Of a stretch of 64,000 nt of DNA, positions 1 through 8,610 are shown in pieces. Made by a program: the position numbers and the translations under genes. The notes beneath the pieces were generated by a model. That model saw nothing but the letters and a program-made list of their open reading frames with translations. It did not search any database and was not told the DNA's origin. Origin of the DNA: JAGXFP01 sp039714535 (GTDB taxonomy: Bacteria > Desulfobacterota > Desulfobulbia > Desulfobulbales > JAGXFP01); NCBI GenBank assembly GCA_039714535.1, contig JBDLJC010000008.1, forward strand, positions 1 through 64,000. Direction: 5' to 3'. Numbering within the stretch: the stretch's first letter is position 1; the number at the start of each line of letters is the position of its first letter.

Positions 1-109
1 TTGGGGGCACCAAATATTACCACGAAATGCCATGAAGCTCAATTATTTCAATGTGTTACAGTGTGATTGTCCTGCTTGTTACTTTTGCAAAAGGCTCAAC
101 AGTATGGAA

Positions 110-175
110 TACAGAATATTTTCCAATATACTTATTAGGTATATTCTGTATAGCACCATATTTACGGATTCCGTA
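110..175. promoter_or_regulatory. Inverted repeats upstream of pepN
   Basis: Two dyads precede pepN. TACAGAATAT at 110-119 is matched by ATATTCTGTA at 141-150 (10-bp arms, 21-nt spacer). A near-perfect palindrome, TACGGA-T-TCCGTA, sits at 163-175, about 30 nt before the start codon. Their position suits an operator or a leader structure. No regulator can be named and no convincing -35/-10 pair was identified. Confidence 0.35.
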
Positions 176-203
176 TTAGGTAAACTTAACTTCAGGTGAA
201 ATT

Positions 204-2864
204 TTGACAGAAGCTGAACACCAAACCATTTATCTGGCTGATTACCGGATGCCGGACTATCTGGTCAGCCGAACCGAACTGACTATTGAACTTAATGATG
301 CCACCACCCTGGTCAAATCCAGGCTGACGATCAGCGCCAATTATGATAGGGAGCAAGGGGGGCGGCCCCTGATCCTCGACGGTCAGGAGTTGACCCTCAA
401 AAGTATCCGCTTGAATGGGGAACCCCTTGCTGCTGACCTGTATCAGGTTGACGAGAAACATCTGACCATTACGGCCCCGCCTCCGGAGATGATCCTGGAA
501 ATAGAGAACATCATTCACCCCGATCAGAACACAGCCCTGGAAGGCTTATACAAGTCGGGCGACAAGCTCTGTACCCAGTGTGAAGCGGAGGGCTTTCGGC
601 GGATTACCTGGTTTGCTGACCGGCCGGATGTATTGAGCCGCTTCGAGGTGACCCTGGTCGGTGATCCGGAGAAGTACCCGGTCATGCTGGCCAACGGTAA
701 CCGGATTGACAGCGGTCATCTCGATGACGGGCACCACTGGGTTAAATGGCAGGATCCGTTTCCCAAGCCTGGTTATCTTTTCGCGATGGTGGCAGGGCGA
801 CTGTCCCTGGTTGAGGATTTTTATACCACCGGCTCCGGTCGCCGGATCGCCCTGCAATTTTTCGTGGAACCACATAATCTGGATCGTTGCGGCCATGCCC
901 TGGAATCACTGAAAAAGGCGATGGCCTGGGATGAAGAGACCTACGGCCTTGAGTACGATCTGGACCAGTATATGGTGGTGGCGGTCGATGATTTCAATAT
1001 GGGCGCCATGGAGAACAAAGGTCTTAACGTTTTCAACTCCAAGTATGTCCTGGCCACTCCGGCCACTGCAACCGATACGGACTACGAAAATATCGAGGCG
1101 GTCATCGGCCATGAATATTTTCACAACTGGACCGGCAATCGGGTGACCTGTCGTGACTGGTTTCAACTGAGCCTCAAGGAAGGACTGACCGTTTTTCGGG
1201 ACCAGGAATTCTCGGCCGACATGACCTCGCGGCCGGTCAAGAGAATCAGCGATGTAACGGTTCTGCGCAGCCATCAGTTTCCCGAGGATAAGGGGCCGAT
1301 GGCCCATCCGGTCCGGACTGACTCATATATTGAGATCAATAATTTCTATACTATTACCGTTTATGAAAAGGGGGCGGAGTTGGTTCGGATGATCCATACC
1401 CTGCTCGGGCAGGATGGTTTCCGGCGAGGGTTGCAGCTCTATTTGGAAAAGCATGACGGTGAGGCCGCCACCGTGGAGGATTTTGTTGGCGCCATGGCCG
1501 AGGCGGGTGGCCGGGAGCTTACTCAGTTTATGAACTGGTACCGCCAGGCCGGGACTCCAGTGGTAAAGGTAAGTGGGGAGTATGATCGGGCCAACCAGAC
1601 CTTTACCCTGACCTTCCGGCAGAGTTGTCCGGCTACCCCCGGCCAGACCGATAAGGAGCCTTTCCTTATTCCGGTCAGCATCGGCCTTTTGGGTAGTGAT
1701 GGTCGCCAGTTGCCGCTTAATATGGTTGGCGGGCATGGCGATGATGGGGAGTTCTCGAAACTTCTGGAGTTACGGGCTGAGGAAGAGAGTTTTACCTTCA
1801 CGGATATTACTGGACCACCGACGCCTTCGCTGCTGCGTGGATTTTCGGCTCCGGTCAAACTTGAATATGATTATAGTGATGCTGAATTGGGTCTGCTCGT
1901 TGGCCACGACAGTGATTCATTCTGCCGTTGGGAAGCGGCCCAGATTCTGGCGGTCCGCAAGATCGGTCTGCTGATCGATGATTATCTGAGTGGTTTGGAG
2001 ATGATAGCCGATCAGGAATTCATCGAGATATACCGCGCAGTTCTGGCTGACCGGGCCAGTCTTGATCCTGCCTATCTGGCCCAGCTCCTGACCCTGCCTT
2101 CGGAAGGTTATCTGGCCGAGTTTTGTGAGGTGATCGAGGCTGAAGCCATCCATGGGGTCCGGGAGTTTGTCCGGCGGAATCTGGCGGCAGCCTTGCGGGA
2201 TGATTTAAAGGCCTGTTTTACCGAGAACCGGCAGAGCGAACCGTATCGGTATGATCCTGCCTTGGCCGGGCGTCGCGCCTTGAAAAACATCTGCCTGTCT
2301 TATCTGGTGGTCACCGGAGACCGGGAAGCAGAGGAGCTTTGCCTGGAGCAGTATCATCAAGCCGATAATATGACCGATGAATTTTCTTCCCTAAGGAATC
2401 TGGTCCATGGTGGTTCGGCGGAGAGCGCTGCCGTGTTAAGCAGTTTTGAGAAAAAATGGCAGAAAGACCCGCTGGTCATGGATAAGTGGCTGGCTGTCCA
2501 GGCCACCGTGCCCAAGCCGGAGACTTTGGCAATGGTCAAGGAGCTGATGAATCACCCGGCCTTTGTTTTCAAAAACCCCAACCGGGTCCGGGCCTTGCTC
2601 GGTTCTTTCGCGATGGGCAATCCTGTGGCGTTCAATCAGAGCGACGGCTCCGGCTATGAATTTATGGCCGGGCAGATTATCGCCTTAGACCGGCTTAATC
2701 CCCAGACTGCCGCCCGAATCGCCGGTTGTTTCGGGCGCTGGCGCCGCTTTAATGAGGCGCGGCAGGATTTGGCCAAAGCCCAGTTGCAAAGAATCATCCA
2801 GACCGAGAAGATCTCCAGCGATCTTTATGAGGTGGTTTCCCGAACTCTGGGTAAACAATCTTAA
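204..2864 (+). CDS. pepN: Aminopeptidase N (M1 family zinc metallopeptidase)
   Basis: Cytosolic aminopeptidase that removes N-terminal residues from peptides. The 886-residue product is close to the 870 residues of E. coli PepN. The M1 hallmarks are present: the exopeptidase motif GAMEN at about 267-271, the zinc motif HEYFH at 303-307, and the third zinc ligand Glu326 in SLKEG. The region after about 540 would be the helical C-terminal domain typical of the family. The start is TTG at 204, preceded by a CAGGTGA Shine-Dalgarno-like sequence five bases upstream; no nearby ATG fits the N-terminus. It appears monocistronic or followed by the small cupin-like gene. Identification is by family motif and length. 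Confidence 0.95.
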   Translation: MTEAEHQTIYLADYRMPDYLVSRTELTIELNDATTLVKSRLTISANYDREQGGRPLILDGQELTLKSIRLNGEPLAADLYQVDEKHLTITAPPPEMILEIENIIHPDQNTALEGLYKSGDKLCTQCEAEGFRRITWFADRPDVLSRFEVTLVGDPEKYPVMLANGNRIDSGHLDDGHHWVKWQDPFPKPGYLFAMVAGRLSLVEDFYTTGSGRRIALQFFVEPHNLDRCGHALESLKKAMAWDEETYGLEYDLDQYMVVAVDDFNMGAMENKGLNVFNSKYVLATPATATDTDYENIEAVIGHEYFHNWTGNRVTCRDWFQLSLKEGLTVFRDQEFSADMTSRPVKRISDVTVLRSHQFPEDKGPMAHPVRTDSYIEINNFYTITVYEKGAELVRMIHTLLGQDGFRRGLQLYLEKHDGEAATVEDFVGAMAEAGGRELTQFMNWYRQAGTPVVKVSGEYDRANQTFTLTFRQSCPATPGQTDKEPFLIPVSIGLLGSDGRQLPLNMVGGHGDDGEFSKLLELRAEEESFTFTDITGPPTPSLLRGFSAPVKLEYDYSDAELGLLVGHDSDSFCRWEAAQILAVRKIGLLIDDYLSGLEMIADQEFIEIYRAVLADRASLDPAYLAQLLTLPSEGYLAEFCEVIEAEAIHGVREFVRRNLAAALRDDLKACFTENRQSEPYRYDPALAGRRALKNICLSYLVVTGDREAEELCLEQYHQADNMTDEFSSLRNLVHGGSAESAAVLSSFEKKWQKDPLVMDKWLAVQATVPKPETLAMVKELMNHPAFVFKNPNRVRALLGSFAMGNPVAFNQSDGSGYEFMAGQIIALDRLNPQTAARIAGCFGRWRRFNEARQDLAKAQLQRIIQTEKISSDLYEVVSRTLGKQS

Positions 2865-2912
2865 TGATGGTATTTGCGGAGTAATCCTCTCTGGTCCCAA
2901 GGAATAGAACTT

Positions 2913-3233
2913 ATGGAAATTTGGAAAAGCAGTCGATTTATTGAAAGCACCGCCAGAGAGATTGCCGCGCAAACCCAATCAAGAACCCAGGTTCTTAAAG
3001 TACCCTATAAAAGCCAGGTGTCATTGTGGCCGGTGGATGATGGTGAGCTGTTAATTACGGTCTTGAAGGGAGTGGGTACTCTCAAAACAGGAATGGCGGA
3101 AAATGAGATCGAAGCCGGAGACCAAGTTCTTCTAGTCGAGGGGGACGAATTTGCCTTGGTCCCGGCCAATCCGGATATTTCCTTTGTTGTCCAGATGTAT
3201 TGGTCGCCGGTAAGTATCGGGATTGGGGAATAA
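2913..3233 (+). CDS. Small cupin-like protein of unknown function
   Basis: Predicted 106-residue soluble protein with the alternating strand/turn pattern of a single small cupin barrel. Glycine- and acid-rich turns (ENEIEAGDQVLLVEGDEF) are followed by a hydrophobic strand near the C-terminus. No complete metal-binding cupin motif with several histidines is visible, so an enzymatic role cannot be assigned. The ATG at 2913 is preferred over an in-frame TTG at 2874 because an AAGGA ribosome site lies nine bases before it. It lies 48 bases after pepN on the same strand and could be co-transcribed. Confidence 0.6.
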   Translation: MEIWKSSRFIESTAREIAAQTQSRTQVLKVPYKSQVSLWPVDDGELLITVLKGVGTLKTGMAENEIEAGDQVLLVEGDEFALVPANPDISFVVQMYWSPVSIGIGE

Positions 3234-3237
3234 TACT

Positions 3238-3275
3238 TAAAAAGGGCCTTACTGATTAAGCAAGGACTTTTCTCT
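3238..3275. terminator. Possible bidirectional terminator between convergent genes
   Basis: AAGGGCCTT and AAGGACTT arms (about 3243-3251 and 3263-3270) can form an imperfect hairpin with one internal mismatch. It has A-rich sequence on the left and TTTTCT on the right, so either strand could use it. It lies between the convergent genes ending at 3233 and 3317. Confidence 0.3.
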
Positions 3276-3316
3276 GTTTTTATGCTGCGGGTCTTCGAGC
3301 TAAAGCAGGGGGCTGC

Positions 3317-4999
3317 TCACTGACCGGCAAGCGCTTGTTTGCGCTTGAGAACAATGAATGTGGCCAGACCGCATAGTGATGATAAAACCAGCATGGTCGG
3401 CAGCAAGCCGATGGTTAACGACAGCCAAGACATTGCCACCAGCGGCAGCAAACTCCAACGCACCAGAAAACGGCAGAAATTGTGGTTAGCGATATACTTG
3501 GCTATGGGTGGGGAGTACTCATAGTACATATCAAGGAAAGCCCGGCCCGGCTGATTGATGGCCAGGTATTGGTCGCGGAATTTACGGAGTAAACTAACCT
3601 GTGGATCAAGCAAAGAGCCATAGGCGGCGGTGGCGATGAAACAACCGCTGTAATCTTCGCGGACGGTTTGGGCCGTGGCCTCATTGGAGTAATTTGTGTG
3701 ACCTGTAACGTCGTAGGTGATGTTGTAGGCTCTGACCCGGTAATAATAGCTGGCATAAAAATCGAGGTTTTTATCGCTATAGGTGATTTCATTAGCTCCG
3801 ACTTTTGCTATCTCAACATAGCCGCCGCCGATATATTTTTTCCTTTCTATTTTATAGCCTGTTTCAGAAACAGCATTGTCGGTCCATTTTAAATCAATAC
3901 CTGTCTCGCCATTCAAATCTGCGGTGAGATCTGAAGGAGGAAGCTCCGGGGACAAGAACTTGCCGAGACCCACCGGCGAGGCTCCGACGCTAAAGGTGTT
4001 CAACAAACCTGAGGTGTTCTCACTTAAGGTGTCTTTTCCAGTTGCAATAAATTTCACCAGGCTGAGTGTATTATCAATAACGTAAACAAAACTGCCATAG
4101 GGATGCATCGCAATACCCCATGGAGAACCTGACGTACTCGGTGGATCAGTAACGAGTGTGAGCGGGATGGGGGGGGCTGCGGAGGAAGTAAGAATGCTTA
4201 TTTTCGAGACAGAATCGTCTAGTTTATTTGTGACATAGGCAAAAAGGCTGTCATTTGTTATAGCAACACCGAAAGGAGAGTAGGTTAAAACAAATGGTTC
4301 CACAGGGGGCGCTATATCTATGGTGGCGCTGACCTCATTAGTTGCGGTGGTTATCAGGGATACCGTGTCATCGCCACTGTTTGCTACTACTACGTAAAGG
4401 CCGGAAGGTGTGACTGCAATACCTTTAGGTTTGCTCCCGATTTTGAGTTCAATCGGGGTGACGTCGTTGAAATCAGCCGTGTTAATCATGAGTATTTTGT
4501 CTACTTCAGTGTCTGCAGTTGTATCTGTTACGTAAATAAAATTTCCGTCCGGACTGACGGCAACTCCGAAAAGGCTGGTACCAACATTATAGGGTGCGAC
4601 ACCGTTGTCAGTGGTATTCAGGACTGCCAGGGAGCCATTTTCTTGGGCAATATAGACAAAAAGACCGTCGGGACTTACTGCTACCCCGACCGGGTTTGCG
4701 CCGATAGTATGTTTTATGATTTCAAGTCCGGTCTGGGTTTCAATCTGTGATAAGGTCCCGGCAGCTTTGTTGGTCACATAGACGTAGTCTCCGGCGGGTG
4801 CGGTAGCGACCCCGTAAGGATTGGTGCCGACGAGTATTGGTGTTGGGTCGGTTGTTCCATCTTCAGTATTTATGACGGATAAATTACTGTCAGCGCTGTT
4901 CGGAATATAGCCATAGACAACGGCATAACATCTTCCGGAGAAGGTTGTGATGGATAAAAAAGTCAAAATTACAATAAATGAGCTTGATCTAAGTCGCAT
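3317..4999 (-). CDS. Secreted YVTN beta-propeller protein with fibronectin-III-like domain and CFI-box C-terminus
   Basis: 560-residue exported protein. Residues 1-26 form a signal peptide (short basic start, hydrophobic core, cleavage near CYA). Residues about 30-345 hold repeated blades with the pattern of YVTN/YncE surface propellers (for example DYVYVTNKAAGTLS and LFVYIAQENG). Residues about 350-445 look like a fibronectin type III module (SDLTADLNGETGIDLKW through YYYRVRAYN). The C-terminus begins with CFIATAAYGS, the signature of the CFI-box-CTERM tail, and ends with two hydrophobic segments and a KRK cluster. That architecture suggests a surface protein whose tail is recognised by a sorting or anchoring system. 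No partner protease is visible in this window. Confidence 0.8.
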   Translation of the reverse strand: MRLRSSSFIVILTFLSITTFSGRCYAVVYGYIPNSADSNLSVINTEDGTTDPTPILVGTNPYGVATAPAGDYVYVTNKAAGTLSQIETQTGLEIIKHTIGANPVGVAVSPDGLFVYIAQENGSLAVLNTTDNGVAPYNVGTSLFGVAVSPDGNFIYVTDTTADTEVDKILMINTADFNDVTPIELKIGSKPKGIAVTPSGLYVVVANSGDDTVSLITTATNEVSATIDIAPPVEPFVLTYSPFGVAITNDSLFAYVTNKLDDSVSKISILTSSAAPPIPLTLVTDPPSTSGSPWGIAMHPYGSFVYVIDNTLSLVKFIATGKDTLSENTSGLLNTFSVGASPVGLGKFLSPELPPSDLTADLNGETGIDLKWTDNAVSETGYKIERKKYIGGGYVEIAKVGANEITYSDKNLDFYASYYYRVRAYNITYDVTGHTNYSNEATAQTVREDYSGCFIATAAYGSLLDPQVSLLRKFRDQYLAINQPGRAFLDMYYEYSPPIAKYIANHNFCRFLVRWSLLPLVAMSWLSLTIGLLPTMLVLSSLCGLATFIVLKRKQALAGQ

Positions 5000-5241
5000 T
5001 TGGTCTACTTAACCTTCTTTGAATTTGTAGTATTGCCATTTTAATATTGCACCGGGCCGGCTGATTGCCAAGGACGGCAATGTAACTTAAGATGCCCTGG
5101 TTTGTCAAAAGCATAAAGGTGCTATCCCATGACGTGGATGAATGACATATCCACAATTTCAGCTAAGCGTTAAAGTTGAAGAATTGGAATACAGAAAAAT
5201 AAGCCCTATCAAGATTATCTCAGTTGCAGCATTTAGGATGC

Positions 5242-5481
5242 TTATTGGTTCTGCAAGGCTTCCTCCATCTCTTCCATTCGTTTGTCGCCAAGACCCTGGG
5301 TTAATCGGGCTTTATCGAGCGGAGTCTTGATTCTTTTAACTATGGCATCGGCATTTCTCTGGTTGATCTGATCGATCTTGCTGGGGACCTTCTCGGTAAT
5401 GCTCTCTTCATCTTTGCTGCAGGCGGTGCACAGCAGGGTGGCGAGCAGTATTGCCAGTATTGTTCCAGTTGCCTTTTTCAT
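5242..5481 (-). CDS. Small putative lipoprotein
   Basis: 79-residue protein with a basic N-terminus, a hydrophobic stretch and a Cys21 in the context LCTAC, followed by a charged helical tail rich in Lys, Glu and Gln. This looks like a type II signal peptide, although Cys rather than Leu sits at the -3 position, so lipidation is probable rather than certain. No family is recognised. It lies 25 bases upstream, in transcriptional order, from nothing obvious and just downstream of the acyltransferase gene at 5507-6433, with which it may be co-transcribed. Confidence 0.55.
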   Translation of the reverse strand: MKKATGTILAILLATLLCTACSKDEESITEKVPSKIDQINQRNADAIVKRIKTPLDKARLTQGLGDKRMEEMEEALQNQ

Positions 5482-5506
5482 GGATTTCCCCTTCTCGTAA
5501 AGATTG

Positions 5507-6433
5507 TTAATTAACTTTATTGTCGGTTTTCGGCATTGGCTGGGTCTTCCAGCGTTTATGCATCCAGACCCACTGTTCCGGGTAGCGACGGATCATGGCC
5601 TCGTAGGCATCGGAAATTTTCTGGGTGTTAACGATGATATCGTTTTCCTTATCATCTGTTTTGACCAGTTCCAGCGGCGGCTGGCACTCAAGATGATAGC
5701 TGAAGTCATCCTTCAGGTACATAAAGGCCGGAACTATCGGTACACCCAGACGCCGGGCCAGGACCGCCGGGCCGGTGGGGGTGTGGGCCGGTTTGTTGAA
5801 GAAATTGACGAAAATCCCCTGGGATTTGGTGTCCTGATCGATGAGCATGCCGACCGCTTCGCCTTTTTTCAAGGTCCTTATGATCTCTCTGGTACTCTTG
5901 CCCCTGGAGATGGTGCTGTTGCCGGAGCATTTTCTGATTTCAAGCAGGATTTGATCGAGCCGGGGGTCGAATAGGGCGGTGCCGATTACCTTCATTGGGT
6001 AGCCATTCTGCGCCATCCAGGCGCCCAGTAACTCAAAATTACCGAAATGGCAGGTTGTAAGAATCACTCCTTTGCCGACCTTGAAAGCCTGGGCTAAATG
6101 TTCGGTTCCTGCGGTAGAGACAAGTTTATTAACGTCGGAGCGGATAATAATCGGCATGCGGATCACATCAACGAAAACGGTGGCAAAGTGGATAAAGACC
6201 GCCCGGGCCAGCGTTTTGATTTCCTGTTGACTTTTTTCCTCCCCGTAAACCCTGGCAAGATGGCCTATTGCCCTCTGGCGGGGCGCGTGGGCAAACGGAA
6301 AGGCGAGGCGGGCCAGTAAGCGCATTGCCATGAGAGCTGGGCGGCGGGGCATCAGGCGCAATAATTTAATGAAGGACAGGGCCAGCAGATAAAAAAAGTC
6401 GTCCCGTAATTTTTTACGTAATGGTCTGTTCAT
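5507..6433 (-). CDS. LpxL/HtrB-family lysophospholipid acyltransferase
   Basis: 308-residue inner-membrane-associated acyltransferase related to the late Kdo2-lipid A acyltransferases, which move an acyl chain from acyl-ACP to a glycolipid. The catalytic H-x4-E motif is present as HFGNFE in a TTCHFGNFELLGAW context, together with the conserved region around DQDTKSQGIFVNFFNK and the C-terminal WVWMHKRWK. The N-terminus carries one hydrophobic segment. It is divergent from the large lipid island that starts at 6760 and may share its control region. The true acceptor could be lipid A or the product of the neighbouring island; sequence alone cannot say. Confidence 0.85.
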   Translation of the reverse strand: MNRPLRKKLRDDFFYLLALSFIKLLRLMPRRPALMAMRLLARLAFPFAHAPRQRAIGHLARVYGEEKSQQEIKTLARAVFIHFATVFVDVIRMPIIIRSDVNKLVSTAGTEHLAQAFKVGKGVILTTCHFGNFELLGAWMAQNGYPMKVIGTALFDPRLDQILLEIRKCSGNSTISRGKSTREIIRTLKKGEAVGMLIDQDTKSQGIFVNFFNKPAHTPTGPAVLARRLGVPIVPAFMYLKDDFSYHLECQPPLELVKTDDKENDIIVNTQKISDAYEAMIRRYPEQWVWMHKRWKTQPMPKTDNKVN

Positions 6434-6759
6434 AATAATTATTATTTGATCTTTTATCTCAGGCGAATATGAGCTAGAATCCTAAGCTGTCTTGGCTGGT
6501 TATGTAACCTCTTTTTATAGCATATGACCATAGCTTATTCGCCCCTATTAATAAAAAAAATCCGGAGCGGCCCAGCGCATTGGCTACTACTATCGGTATA
6601 AATATACAAACTACAGCTGTTTCCCGCCCGGATCGGTCCCTTTATGCTGTTTTCTTTGCAGATGCGTTTTTCTCTCTGACCGCTTTATTTCCCAGTCTCG
6701 ATTTAGCCATGATAGTTCTTGTCGATGGATCCGGACCAGTCGCTCAAGGTTAAAGATAA
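6434..6759. promoter_or_regulatory. Divergent control region with candidate sigma-70 promoter
   Basis: This 326-base gap separates the minus-strand acyltransferase from the plus-strand lipid operon. TTGGCT at 6492-6497 and TTATAG at 6515-6520, spaced by 17 bases, make a plausible plus-strand promoter that would leave a leader of about 230 bases. No cobalamin riboswitch box was recognised in it, although the operon encodes cobalamin-type enzymes. No ORF in the gap looks coding. Confidence 0.3.
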
Positions 6760-7329
6760 ATGATCCCGCAATTTCAATACGATTATATAAACCAAGATCT
6801 GCCCGGAGATGATATCCTGGCGGTTATCGGCAACTTACCGAAAAGATGGGGCCGGATGGACAGGATAAGCCGTCTGGCCGTGGTTGAAGTGGGTCGGATT
6901 CTGTTGGCTTATGGCTTACGGGCCAGGGGCGGCGAACCGTCTGCCTGTCGAGGCCGGGGCGGGCTGGTCGGTTTAACCCGCTGCGGGTCCCTGACTACGG
7001 ATCTTGCCTATGCCGATACCCTTAAACAGGGGTTTGAGGTGGCAAGCCCTACTCTTTTCAGTTATACTCTGGCCAATATTGCCCTTGCTGAAGCGGCCAG
7101 TCATTATGGCCTTACCGGCCCGGTTTATTCGGTTTTCACGGATGATCCCGGTTCGGGTGATGAGGCTGAAGCGAAACGTTGGCTCGACTGTGACGATTCC
7201 CTTGATTTTATGATAGTTGGTGAGCTGGATGTGTATCCTGACCCTCTGGTGAGTAGCCTAGGGGAAGGGGAACAAGCCCAAAAGCCGGATAACGAGATTA
7301 TATCCGTTAATTTTAGAATAGTGAGTTAG
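6760..7329 (+). CDS. Truncated, Cys-less ketosynthase-like protein (chain-length-factor type)
   Basis: 189-residue protein resembling the N-terminal half of a beta-ketoacyl synthase, of the short kind found in aryl-polyene-like clusters. The segment GLTRCGSLTTDLAYADTL is followed by ASPTLFSYTLANIALAEAASHYGLTGPVYSVF, which matches the fold around the active-site elbow. Where a catalytic Cys would follow GPV there is SVF, and the C-terminal half with both histidines is absent. It is therefore unlikely to condense chains itself and may pair with one of the intact ketosynthases as a length or specificity factor. It is the first gene of the plus-strand arm, three bases before the next gene. Confidence 0.7.
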   Translation: MIPQFQYDYINQDLPGDDILAVIGNLPKRWGRMDRISRLAVVEVGRILLAYGLRARGGEPSACRGRGGLVGLTRCGSLTTDLAYADTLKQGFEVASPTLFSYTLANIALAEAASHYGLTGPVYSVFTDDPGSGDEAEAKRWLDCDDSLDFMIVGELDVYPDPLVSSLGEGEQAQKPDNEIISVNFRIVS

Positions 7330-7332
7330 AAA

Positions 7333-8610
7333 ATGCCCAAGATTACAATTGTTTACCCCCAGTGGCCCAAAATACCGGAGCAGACGGAATTTCATCTCCC
7401 GCCCCACGGGCCAGTCTGTCTGGCGGCGGCTATTCCAGCAGAGTACGAAGTAACATTTATCGATGAGAATGTCGATCGACTCAATCTTGACCGGGACACC
7501 GATGTGGTCTTGCTGTCGATGATGCTCTCCTGTCAGTTGCATCGCGGGCTTGAGATTGCCACGGCCTACCGCAAGAAGGGGATTAAGGTTATCGCCGGCG
7601 GCATCAGCGCCATGCTCCACGCCGAAGAGGTGGCAACATGGGTGGATAGCATCTTCTTGGGCGAAGTGGAAGATGGTCGTTTGGCCGGGGTTCTTGACGA
7701 CTGGCAACAGGGCGCGTTGAAGGCCAAATATGATTATTTTCATGACTTTCCCCCGATTGAATCGGTTGGCCCGGCCCGGCGCGAGATTTTAAACCGGGAG
7801 CGTTATACCTATCGGGGGGTGCCGATGGTCGACCTGGTCCACGCCTCGCGGGGTTGCCGTTTCAACTGTTTTCCATGTGCGACGGCCTATCTTGGCGGGC
7901 GCCAGTTCCGGCCCCGGCCCATTCAACAGGTGGTTGATGAAATTGCGGCCATTGATAATAATCGGTTGTTTCTGGTCGATAACTCGTTGGCCCAGGATCG
8001 GGATTGGATCATGGAGCTGTTTGAGGCGATGATCCCGCTCAAAAAGAAATTTGTCTGTCATCCCATTCTGGATGAAGACGAGGTGGTGGCTAAGGCGGCT
8101 GAGGCGGGTTGCTGGTATGTATATCAGGCCGTTTTCGATACCTCCGATGTGATTCGCGACCGGGTTAAACGTCTAAAAGATCATGGGATTGGGGTCGAGG
8201 CGGCTGTACTGTTGGGTCCTGATAACCAGGATGTCGATTATATCAAAAAACTGGTCGATTTCCTCCTTGAAATAGAGATGGACATGGCCGAATTTTCGAT
8301 CCTGACGCCTTTCCCCCACGCCCCTGTTACCGCCCAGTTTGAAAAGGCCGGGCGGATACTGCACAAGGACTGGAGCCGTTACACCACAGCCGAGGTTGTT
8401 TTTCAACCAAAGAATATGACTCCCGAAGAGCTGCAGGAGATGTACCATTACGCCTGGGATAATTTCTATAAAGACATCTCGCAATCCCAGCGCATGGGCC
8501 GTCTTTTTCAGAAGGTGGTTAAGAGGGAAATGGATGATGGCACCTATAAGTCCCCGCCGCGACTGACTTCTACCCGGAGGAATTGGGAGCTTGACAAAGG
8601 GGCTGCCTGA
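7333..8610 (+). CDS. Radical SAM enzyme with N-terminal cobalamin-binding-like domain
   Basis: 425-residue protein. Residues 1 to about 130 have the Rossmann-like pattern of B12-binding domains, including a GGISAML loop and VDSIFLGEVEDG. The radical SAM cluster motif is C175-RFN-C179-FP-C182 in ASRGCRFNCFPCA. The C-terminal 60 residues are charged and may be an accessory segment. Enzymes of this class methylate, cyclise or rearrange lipids and other unreactive carbon skeletons. Its start lies three bases after the upstream stop and its stop overlaps the next start by one base, so translation is probably coupled. The substrate is likely the acyl product of this island, but this is inference. 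Confidence 0.85.
   Translation: MPKITIVYPQWPKIPEQTEFHLPPHGPVCLAAAIPAEYEVTFIDENVDRLNLDRDTDVVLLSMMLSCQLHRGLEIATAYRKKGIKVIAGGISAMLHAEEVATWVDSIFLGEVEDGRLAGVLDDWQQGALKAKYDYFHDFPPIESVGPARREILNRERYTYRGVPMVDLVHASRGCRFNCFPCATAYLGGRQFRPRPIQQVVDEIAAIDNNRLFLVDNSLAQDRDWIMELFEAMIPLKKKFVCHPILDEDEVVAKAAEAGCWYVYQAVFDTSDVIRDRVKRLKDHGIGVEAAVLLGPDNQDVDYIKKLVDFLLEIEMDMAEFSILTPFPHAPVTAQFEKAGRILHKDWSRYTTAEVVFQPKNMTPEELQEMYHYAWDNFYKDISQSQRMGRLFQKVVKREMDDGTYKSPPRLTSTRRNWELDKGAA

Noticed and set aside
546..1307. Minus-strand open frames inside pepN
   Set aside because: They are shadows of the high-GC pepN reading frame, lack ribosome sites, and have no recognisable protein pattern.
6434..6759. Cobalamin riboswitch ahead of the radical SAM operon
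   Set aside because: No B12-box-like sequence was found in the leader, despite several cobalamin-type enzymes downstream.
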